From Anaerolinea sp. (GTDB lineage: Bacteria > Chloroflexota > Anaerolineae > JAAEKA01), in assembly GCA_014879765.1 (NCBI GenBank), contig JACSRL010000584.1:1-6586 (forward strand): a stretch of 6,586 nucleotides of DNA. Reading direction: 5' to 3'. A model generated the notes under the pieces. It did not search any database. It worked only from the letters and a program-made list of their open reading frames with translations, and was not told the origin of the DNA. The stretch's first letter is position 1, and each line of letters opens with the position of its first letter. Below are positions 1 through 5,943 of this stretch, one piece after another. The position numbers and the translations under genes were made by a program.

Positions 1-23
1 GATTCTCTGTGCCGTATGCCTCA

Positions 24-47
24 GGGCGGGGAGACCCCGCCCCTACG
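24..47. repeat. GC-rich palindrome, second copy
   Basis: gggcgggg (24-31), loop aga, ccccgccc (35-42), then ctacg: a perfect 8-bp stem with a 3-nt loop. It shares core, loop pattern and the trailing ctacg with the copy at 67-91, in the same orientation about 43 bp away. Such palindromes are, as I recall, scattered between genes in Chloroflexota genomes. The rest of bases 1-98 shows no gene, RNA or promoter I can support. Confidence 0.75.
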
Positions 48-66
48 ATGGATGCCACGGCGCGGT

Positions 67-91
67 GGGACGGGGAAACCCCGCCCCTACG
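67..91. repeat. GC-rich palindrome, copy nearest the operon end
   Basis: The plus strand has gggacgggg (67-75), loop aaa, ccccgcccc (79-87), then tacg. In the minus-strand transcript the stem pairs fully if one G-U wobble is allowed, starting 11 nt after the glycosyltransferase stop codon. No run of T follows on the minus strand, so it is not a standard intrinsic terminator, although a 3'-end hairpin role is possible. It matches the second copy at 24-47 closely. Confidence 0.75.
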
Positions 92-98
92 GCTGTGG

Positions 99-3000
99 TC
101 AGGGGGGGCTTGCGTCGATCAGCGCCTGCAAGGCCGGTTGTTCTTCACTGCGGGTGGGATCCAACGCCAACGCGTCCTCGAACGCGGCCAGGGCCTCCGG
201 GCCGCGGCCGGCGCGCGCCAGCGCATAGGCCAGCACCAGGTGGGCATCGGCGCTTTGCGGCGCCCGGCTCACCGCGGCGCGATAGGCGGTCAACGCGGCC
301 TCGGTCGCGCCCTGTTCCTCCAGCAACGCCCCCTGCCGGATGTAGGCCAGCGGAAAGTCGGGCCAGGTTACGCTGATAGCGCCGAACTCGGCCAGCGCCT
401 GGTCGCTGAGCCTGAGCGCGGCCAGCGCCTCGGCCACCCCCACCCGGTCATCGACGATCTCCTGGCCCTCCACCGCGGCCAGTTGCTGATAGAGGACCAG
501 CGCCTGGCCGGGGCGGCCGGCCCGCAGCGCCTCGTCGGCCTGGGCGCGGACCGCGGCCCGCTCGGCCGCGCTCATGGCGGCGAAATCGACGCGCCGCGCC
601 GCGGCCTGGGCCGGCGTCGCGTCAGCCGCGACGCTGGCGGCCGCCCGCCGCAGCCCGGCGCGCAGCTCGGCCAGGGAACGGGCGGGGGACTGGTTGCCGG
701 CGGGCGCCAACGTCTGCGCCCGAGCCAGAAAAGCGGCAGCCTGCCGTGCGGTCTCATCCGCGGCCGCGCCGGCTTCCGGGTCCAGCGCCCGCGCGCTGAA
801 GGCCAGCCCCAGCGCGTACCAACTCTCCCAACGCCCCTGGTCGATGGCCAGCGCGGTCAGGGCCGCCGCGGCGGCCTCGTCCACCCGCCCCAGTCGCACC
901 AGCATCTCCGCCTGCCGGCCGTGGAGCGCGCTCATGGTCGGCGCCAGCTCAGCAGCCTGCTGATAGGCCAGCAACGCCGCGTCATACGCCTCCAGGCCGC
1001 GTTGGGCGTCGCCCAGCAACTGCTGCGCCTCGTAGCGCGCCGGCGCCAGCGCCACGGCCTGCTGGGCCGCGGCCAACGCCTCTTCCCAGGCGCGCTGGCC
1101 GATCGCACTGCGCCCGGCGGCCAGCGCGGCGCGATAATCATCGCCGGCCGCCGCATCGGGCGTCCCCTGCCAGCGGGCCTGCATGGCCTGCAAGCCCAGG
1201 TTATCGGGCAGCGCCTGCAAGCCCCGGTCGACGATCTGCAAGGCCTGGGTGACCTGGCCGGTGCTGCCCAGGCTGTTAGCCCACAGCCCGTAGGCCAGCC
1301 AGGCGGTGGGGTCCAGCGCCAGCGCGGCCTGGAAGTGCTCGGCCGCCTGCGCCGGGGATGCGCCCTGCTGCAAGGCCCACGCGCCCAAGCGCACCTGGGT
1401 CATGGGGTCTTCGGACGCGGCGGCAGCCTGGCTGGCGAGCAGCGCGGCCAGGTCCGGCGCCGCGTCCACCGGCGGCGTCTCCGATCCGGTGATGGCTGTG
1501 GTCGCGCTGAGCGGCGCCGCCGGAGCAATCAGCGCCGGAGTCAACGGCGCGGTCGCGCTGATGGGCGCGGCGGGGGGTGGGTAGCGGCTGGCCAGCGCGC
1601 TGAACTGCTCGGCGGCGCGGGCAGCCTCTCCCTGACGCAAGAAGAAGGCGCCCGCGCTGGCCTGGGTGACCGCGTCGTGCGGCGCCAGTTGCAAGGCAGC
1701 CAGATAGGCAGCCTCAGCTTGCGCGGGGTCGCCCAGCGCCTCCCAGACCCGGCCCAGCTCGCGCTGCAAGACCAGTCTGGTGGCGGGGAACTTGGGACCG
1801 CCGCCGGTGGGGCCGGCCTCCGCGCGTTGCAGCGCCTGCTGGAGCTCCGTCAGTGCGGCCGGCGGGTCGGCGATCAGCAGCAGATCGACCAGTTGCTGCC
1901 AGGCTGTTGCGTCGTCCGGGCGGGCGCGCAGCACACCCCGCCAGTGCTGGATGGCCGCGTTGGTCTGCCAAGCCGGGTTGGCCGAGTCGAGCAGCGCCAG
2001 CAGGCGCTGGGCATAGCCGTTTTCGGGACTCAGCTCCAGCACGCGCCGGAGGATCGGCCGCAGCTCCTGGGGGCTGAGCTGGGCCAGGGGCGGGCCGGCG
2101 CGCTTGAACAGCTCGGCTGTGCTGCCATCTTGCAGCTCCCAGCGCAGCAGCGGGGTGAAGCGTTCGCGCAACAGCCCATCGCCGCGGTTCCACAGGTCGC
2201 GTGTCGCGCGGTGATTCTGCCGGTTGGCCAGGGTGCTGCGGTCGTCGCTCTTGACCAGCACATAGTCGAAATCAAGGAAATCGGTCAGGTAGCTATCCCG
2301 CTGCGGCACGTCGCCCACCTCCAGGTTGATGGCGCCAGGCCGGCCCTGCACGCGCGCCAGCTCAGCTTCATAGGCGAAGGTGGAGTACTCGAAGTCCAGC
2401 AGCTTGGAAAGCGACACGAAACGGTTGACCTGGTCGGCCTGGCCGCTGGCTTCGATGTCCGCGATGACGGCATCGACGATGGCCTGCACCGGCCAGCGAT
2501 GCGGCTTGGGCGGGTACTGATAATAGAGAAAGGCCAGCGGGTCGATGGCCAGGGGCCGGTCGGTCACGCGGTCGTTGAAGGGGTTGTGGGCGTCCTGCAC
2601 CGGCACGTGCAGCGCCTGGTTCCAGGCGGCCGGCGCGCCCCAGCTCATGACGAAGAAGAGCGTCACCTGGAAAAGCGCGGTGACGGCCACCAGGGCCGCG
2701 GCCAGGCCGCGGCGGCGCAGCCCGACGATCCAGGCGGCGCTGAGCAGCGCGGCCGCCGGCAACACGGGCAACAAATAGCGCACGTTCTGCCGGGTGACCA
2801 TGGTGATGATGGCCACGCCGCTGGCCAGCCAGAGCAGGGTGAACCAGTTGCCGCGCTGCCGCCAGCGCAGCAGGCCCACTGCCAGCCCCACCAGCAGCAG
2901 AATATAGGGCCAGATCAGCAGCCCCTCGTCGAATTTCAGCAGGTACCAGGTCACCGGTTTGGCCGCCAGGTGGACGTCGCGCGTCACCTCGCCAGCGTTG

Positions 3001-3821
3001 AAGGCCAGGATGCCCAGATGGCTGATGTACCAGGGCGCGGCCAGCAGCGCGGCGATCAGGCCGGCCAGCGCCATGTTGAGCAGCCGCTGCGCCAGGTCAT
3101 GTCCGGCCGGCGCCAGGCGGCTGCCCGGCTGCCAGGCCAGCAATTGGCGCCAGGCTGCCCGGCCGTTGGCCAGCAGCGCGCGGGCGACCACGACCAGCAG
3201 CGGGCCGATGGTCATGATGATGAAGGCGTTCTTGGTCAGGGCGGCCACCCCCAACGCCAGGCCGAAGAGCAGCGAGGCGCGGCGGCGGCTGAAGTCCTCG
3301 GTGCGCAGCAGGCAGATCAGCGTGATCAACACCAGCGCGGTCAGCGCCATGTCCACGTAGTAGGTGCGCGACTGCAAATAGATGGCAGGGTAGAAGGAGA
3401 AGATGAACGCAGCCAGCAGCCCAGTGCGCCAGTCGTAGAGGCGGCGCCCGATGAGGTAGGCGCCGACGATGGCCAGCGCGAACCAAAGGGTGGTGGTGAA
3501 GCTGGTCACGTCGGAGCTGACGCCCAGCAGCGCATAGAGCGGCTCGGTCAGCAGATAGCCCACCGGCGGCCAGAAGGTGGTCGCCTGATTGATGCGCATC
3601 AGCAGCTCAGGGCCGGGGTCCCGCAGCGCCTGGAAGATGGCCATGCTGGCGCGCGCGTGGTTGCCGGTGTCGCCGTACAGTGAGCGGCCGTCCTGCTGCA
3701 GCCAAAGCACATTGGCGAGCGCGTGGAAGAGGATCAGCAGTCCCAGCACCACCCAAGGCAGCCAGCGCGCCGCATCGACTGGGCGCTGCCGATCTCGTCG
3801 CTTCTCGTTAGTAACTGTCAC
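99..3821 (-). CDS. GT39/PMT-type membrane glycosyltransferase with C-terminal TPR domain (1240 aa)
   Basis: Probably transfers a sugar from a polyprenyl-phosphate donor to an acceptor on the outer face of the membrane; donor and acceptor are unknown. Residues about 20-395 form a polytopic region with roughly 10-12 hydrophobic segments. The first (about 21-41) is followed by an acidic motif YGDTGNHA (D51, H55) where GT-C enzymes carry their catalytic acid, then by FWPPVGYLL (83-91), resembling the PMT_2 'PPL' segment. Residues about 400-575 are a soluble domain I do not recognise. From about 580 to 1240 the chain is mostly helical TPR-like repeats, clearest at 684-747, 807-874, 929-996 and 1157-1224, interrupted by an Ala/Pro/Thr linker at 748-790. 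The start is GTG at 3819-3821, preceded by AAGGTGAC; an in-frame TGA four codons upstream excludes an earlier start. It lies 25 bp after the metallohydrolase stop. The GT39 call is good; specificity is unknown. Confidence 0.85.
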   Translation of the reverse strand: MTVTNEKRRDRQRPVDAARWLPWVVLGLLILFHALANVLWLQQDGRSLYGDTGNHARASMAIFQALRDPGPELLMRINQATTFWPPVGYLLTEPLYALLGVSSDVTSFTTTLWFALAIVGAYLIGRRLYDWRTGLLAAFIFSFYPAIYLQSRTYYVDMALTALVLITLICLLRTEDFSRRRASLLFGLALGVAALTKNAFIIMTIGPLLVVVARALLANGRAAWRQLLAWQPGSRLAPAGHDLAQRLLNMALAGLIAALLAAPWYISHLGILAFNAGEVTRDVHLAAKPVTWYLLKFDEGLLIWPYILLLVGLAVGLLRWRQRGNWFTLLWLASGVAIITMVTRQNVRYLLPVLPAAALLSAAWIVGLRRRGLAAALVAVTALFQVTLFFVMSWGAPAAWNQALHVPVQDAHNPFNDRVTDRPLAIDPLAFLYYQYPPKPHRWPVQAIVDAVIADIEASGQADQVNRFVSLSKLLDFEYSTFAYEAELARVQGRPGAINLEVGDVPQRDSYLTDFLDFDYVLVKSDDRSTLANRQNHRATRDLWNRGDGLLRERFTPLLRWELQDGSTAELFKRAGPPLAQLSPQELRPILRRVLELSPENGYAQRLLALLDSANPAWQTNAAIQHWRGVLRARPDDATAWQQLVDLLLIADPPAALTELQQALQRAEAGPTGGGPKFPATRLVLQRELGRVWEALGDPAQAEAAYLAALQLAPHDAVTQASAGAFFLRQGEAARAAEQFSALASRYPPPAAPISATAPLTPALIAPAAPLSATTAITGSETPPVDAAPDLAALLASQAAAASEDPMTQVRLGAWALQQGASPAQAAEHFQAALALDPTAWLAYGLWANSLGSTGQVTQALQIVDRGLQALPDNLGLQAMQARWQGTPDAAAGDDYRAALAAGRSAIGQRAWEEALAAAQQAVALAPARYEAQQLLGDAQRGLEAYDAALLAYQQAAELAPTMSALHGRQAEMLVRLGRVDEAAAAALTALAIDQGRWESWYALGLAFSARALDPEAGAAADETARQAAAFLARAQTLAPAGNQSPARSLAELRAGLRRAAASVAADATPAQAAARRVDFAAMSAAERAAVRAQADEALRAGRPGQALVLYQQLAAVEGQEIVDDRVGVAEALAALRLSDQALAEFGAISVTWPDFPLAYIRQGALLEEQGATEAALTAYRAAVSRAPQSADAHLVLAYALARAGRGPEALAAFEDALALDPTRSEEQPALQALIDASPP
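1470..1571 (-). repeat. Two imperfect 17-residue repeats in the interdomain linker
   Basis: Within the glycosyltransferase, residues 751-767 (AAPISATAPLTPALIAP) and 768-784 (AAPLSATTAITGSETPP) are imperfect copies, supported by nucleotide copies of ggtcgcgctga near 1500 and 1551 (51-bp period). They lie in the Ala/Pro/Thr-rich stretch 748-790 between TPR blocks, so this is probably a flexible linker that expanded by duplication. Confidence 0.6.
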
Positions 3822-3841
3822 CCTGTCACCTTGTCACCCTG
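3817..3841. repeat. Three 8-bp tandem repeats over the glycosyltransferase start
   Basis: The plus strand reads gtcaccct, gtcacctt, gtcaccct and then g: three 8-bp units differing at one base. The array fills most of the 25-bp gap between the metallohydrolase stop and the glycosyltransferase start. It includes the GTG start codon (3819-3821) and the AAGGTGAC that probably serves as its ribosome-binding site. Confidence 0.8.
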
Positions 3842-3846
3842 CCATC

Positions 3847-5934
3847 TCATCGTTCCTGCCAGCACTGGGCAGCCAGCGTCACATCCTGCACGTCGATGCG
3901 GCCATCGGGGTGCAGGTCATAGCGCGCCGGCGCGGGCGGCACAGTCTGATTGAACGCGCCGGCCACCGACTGCACGTCGGTGATGTCGATGGCGCCATCC
4001 TGATTGACATCGCAGCGGGGGTGTTGCAGATAGATGCGGTTGCTGAAGGCGATGGGCTCGTTGCCGGCCGACCAGAGCTCGACCCGCACGAAGCCAGGCT
4101 GGCTGAGATCGATGGCCACCGGCTGGCTGGGGTCGATGGGCTGATGATCGACGATGTAGCTGAGTTGCGTGCCGGGCTGTTGCGCCACCTGCACCAGCCG
4201 GACCTGGGCGCCGGCCGGCAGCCCGGCGGCGGTGACCAGCAACTGGCCGCTGCCGGGCATGACCGGGTGCGAGCCGCCCATGACGGCCGGGCCAAGCCGC
4301 AGGTCCAGCACGCCGTCAAAGCGGTCGATGCGGCCAAAGAAGGCGCGGCAGGCGGTCAGCCCGGCCAGCAGCGCGTCCTGCGACGGGTCGGGCGCGTTGA
4401 TCCAGGTCACCATGTGGGTGCGGGGGGAGGTCAGGGGGCCGCCGTGCTGGTCGCTGGCGGCGATGCCGCACAGGTTCACGCCGTTGGCCGCCAGCAGATC
4501 CCACAGCTTCAGGTGATGCGCCAGATCGATCCCCTGCCGCTCGAGATACATCTCCATCAGGTCCATCTTCCAGGCTCGCACCGGCAGCAGGGTGCTCAGC
4601 CGGTCTTGCACCATGGCTTCCTGCTGATCGTCGGGCAAGATCGGCTGGTAGTCTGCGCCGAAGGGGTGGTTCAGCGCGGCCAGTCCGCCGGCAGCCTGCA
4701 CCACGGGGGTGAACACGGACGGATAGAGGTCGGGCCAGCCGGGGCGCAGCGTCGTCGTCCGGGGCAAATAGGGGTTGCTGTGCCAGGCGCCCGCGTTTTG
4801 CTCCCATCCCACATGCTGCACCACGCCATAGGCTGCCTGCAGGCGCTGGGCGACGGGACGCTGGCTGGCCACGTTGGCGGCCGGGTCCTGTTGCCGGCTG
4901 GTGATGGAGAAATCGCTGAGCTGCAGGCAGGCCGCGGCGTTGTTGCGGCTGCCCACGCGCAAGGTCAGCTCCTGGATGGCGTTGTCATCGCCATCGGGCA
5001 GCAGGCCGGCGTCGGCCAGCAGGGAACGTTGGATCGTGGTCCCCCTGTCATCCTGAGGCCCGGCGAAGGATCCCCCGCTCCCCGGTGGCTCGGCGAAGGA
5101 TCCCCCGGCCACCGGGATGGTCACCGTCACCACCCGGCTGCTGGCCACCACAGAGGACGGCTCGCCGGCCGGCGCCAGCCGATAGACCAGCTCCTGCGGC
5201 CGGGAGAGACCTTGCGCCACGTCGGTGTGCCAGGAGAGGCCGAAGCGGATCTCGGCGAAGGCGTCGGCGCTGCTGCTGGCGTCACAACGGGCCACATTGA
5301 CCGTGAGCAGCGGGTCGCTGACCAGCGGGCGGACGAAGGATTGTCCGCCGATAGGGCGTTGCTGGTAGTTCAGGGCGCGGTAGGTGAAGCTGCCGAAGCG
5401 GCTGGCCGGGTCTTGCAGCGCCATGCGCAGCGTCCCCTGGTTCAGCGCGGCCGACGCCTGGCCAGCGCCGCTCTTCAGCGCGTCCAGCCAGCCGATCTGC
5501 CAGCCGCGATACTGGGGATCGATGCCCGGCGGATGAGGCACGGCGATGTCCAGCGTCGCGTTGATGGTCGCGCCGGCCAGGTTGAGCGGCAGATCCATGC
5601 TCTGCACGTACATCTTGTTGTGATCGCTCCACCAGAGCACGTCCACCCCCTTGGCCTGGGCCCAGGCGGTGTGGTATTGCATGGAGCCTGGCTGCGCGCC
5701 GGCGTTGTGGTTGCTCCAGCCGTGCAGGTGGAGCTGCGTCGAATACCACTGGCCCGCGCTGGCCGGCCCGCTGTCAGGAGGGCCCTCGGCGCGGGCCGGC
5801 AGCGCCAGCGTCAACATGCCCACCAGCGCCAGCGTCAACACGCCTGCCAGCTTCAGCCGCCAGCCCCTCGCCGCCCGTTGCCCGCCCAGCGCGCCTCTGG
5901 CAGCATTCATCCTTCCACCTTCAGCATTCATCAT
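3847..5934 (-). CDS. Secreted PHP/CehA-McbA-type metallohydrolase with C-terminal dockerin-like module (695 aa)
   Basis: Probable exported metal-dependent hydrolase (phosphoesterase or carbamate-hydrolase-like superfamily); the substrate is unknown. A basic N-terminus is followed by a hydrophobic core (about 29-45) and an ARA-E cleavage site near residue 49. PHP metal-ligand motifs are all visible: HLH (H69, H71), SDHN (D104, H105), LNHPFG (H423), MEMY (E461) and SDQHG (D495, H497). Between motif II and H423 lies an insert of about 300 residues, much of it beta-rich and of unknown type. Residues about 555-637 form a beta domain ending in FSNRIYL, as often seen after such PHP domains. The end, 641-691, is a dockerin-like pair of calcium loops (D642-D654 and D673-D684) bracketed by C641 and C691. 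The second ATG (5929-5931) has the better spacing from the GAGGAG; M9 (5908-5910) is a third candidate. All three keep the signal peptide. Residues 273-298 derive from a nucleotide repeat. Six bp separate it from the upstream gene. Confidence 0.85.
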   Translation of the reverse strand: MMNAEGGRMNAARGALGGQRAARGWRLKLAGVLTLALVGMLTLALPARAEGPPDSGPASAGQWYSTQLHLHGWSNHNAGAQPGSMQYHTAWAQAKGVDVLWWSDHNKMYVQSMDLPLNLAGATINATLDIAVPHPPGIDPQYRGWQIGWLDALKSGAGQASAALNQGTLRMALQDPASRFGSFTYRALNYQQRPIGGQSFVRPLVSDPLLTVNVARCDASSSADAFAEIRFGLSWHTDVAQGLSRPQELVYRLAPAGEPSSVVASSRVVTVTIPVAGGSFAEPPGSGGSFAGPQDDRGTTIQRSLLADAGLLPDGDDNAIQELTLRVGSRNNAAACLQLSDFSITSRQQDPAANVASQRPVAQRLQAAYGVVQHVGWEQNAGAWHSNPYLPRTTTLRPGWPDLYPSVFTPVVQAAGGLAALNHPFGADYQPILPDDQQEAMVQDRLSTLLPVRAWKMDLMEMYLERQGIDLAHHLKLWDLLAANGVNLCGIAASDQHGGPLTSPRTHMVTWINAPDPSQDALLAGLTACRAFFGRIDRFDGVLDLRLGPAVMGGSHPVMPGSGQLLVTAAGLPAGAQVRLVQVAQQPGTQLSYIVDHQPIDPSQPVAIDLSQPGFVRVELWSAGNEPIAFSNRIYLQHPRCDVNQDGAIDITDVQSVAGAFNQTVPPAPARYDLHPDGRIDVQDVTLAAQCWQER
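5043..5116. repeat. Dispersed-type structured repeat inside the metallohydrolase gene
   Basis: The 17-bp string cggcgaaggatcccccg occurs at 5061-5077 and 5091-5107, a 30-bp period. A perfect 9-bp inverted repeat, cccggtggc (5081-5089) and gccaccggg (5108-5116), brackets the second copy. The left end, ctgtcatcctgagg (5045-5058) followed by gcgaaggatc, resembles a short repeat I recall from intergenic regions of many bacteria (TGTCATCCTGAG ... GCGAAGGATC). It is read in frame as residues 273-298, a Gly/Ser/Pro-rich stretch with GGSFAEP and GGSFAGP. The family match is from memory and unverified; the repeat structure is directly visible. Confidence 0.7.
5800..5840 (-). repeat. 17-bp direct repeat in the signal-peptide core
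   Basis: cagcgccagcgtcaaca occurs on the plus strand at 5800-5816 and 5824-5840, a 24-bp (8-codon) period. On the coding strand both copies encode LTLAL, so the hydrophobic core reads VLTLALVGMLTLALP. It looks like an in-frame duplication that built or lengthened the signal-peptide core. Confidence 0.75.
5901..5931 (-). repeat. Direct repeat ATGAATGCTG giving two in-frame starts
   Basis: The minus strand carries ATGAATGCTG at 5931-5922 and again at 5910-5901, 21 nt apart, so both ATG codons are in the same frame (residues 2 and 9). The purine-rich AAGGTGGAAGG lies between them. The structure looks like a small start-region duplication. Confidence 0.7.
5908..5921 (-). promoter_or_regulatory. 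Alternative ribosome-binding site and start (M9) of the metallohydrolase gene
   Basis: Minus strand AAGGTGGAAGGATG: a purine-rich Shine-Dalgarno-like stretch ending in an in-frame ATG, residue 9 of the longest reading. Starting here gives a signal peptide with an 18-residue basic n-region, a more usual length than the 26 residues from the first ATG. It matches 11 of 14 bases of the sequence that includes the start codon of the glycosyltransferase gene (3819-3832). Confidence 0.4.
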
Positions 5935-5943
5935 TGCTCCTCA
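5935..5943 (-). promoter_or_regulatory. Ribosome-binding site overlapping the upstream stop codon
   Basis: On the minus strand this reads TGAGGAGCA directly before two adjacent ATG codons. The TGA stop of the upstream TPR gene supplies the first bases of a GAGGAG Shine-Dalgarno core. The gap is 2 nt to the first ATG and 5 nt to the second, which favours the second (5929-5931) as the initiation codon. The arrangement fits terminating ribosomes re-initiating on the metallohydrolase gene. That is inference from spacing. Confidence 0.65.

Noticed and set aside
24..87. Standard intrinsic terminator after the glycosyltransferase gene
   Set aside because: The hairpins are strong but no T-run follows on the minus strand, so they are reported as repeats only.
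9..3683. A 1224-codon open frame on the plus strand opposite the glycosyltransferase gene
   Set aside because: Its product is low-complexity Gly/Arg/Gln-rich with no recognisable domain, while the minus strand encodes a coherent GT39-TPR protein. High GC and codon bias keep the opposite frame open.
3817..3841. Phase-variable on/off switch by frameshift in the tandem repeats
   Set aside because: The repeats lie at or before the start codon, so gain or loss of 8 bp would change leader spacing but not the reading frame of the gene body.
5061..5107. CRISPR array
   Set aside because: Only two 17-bp copies with a 13-bp gap, inside a coding frame; too few, too short and too close.
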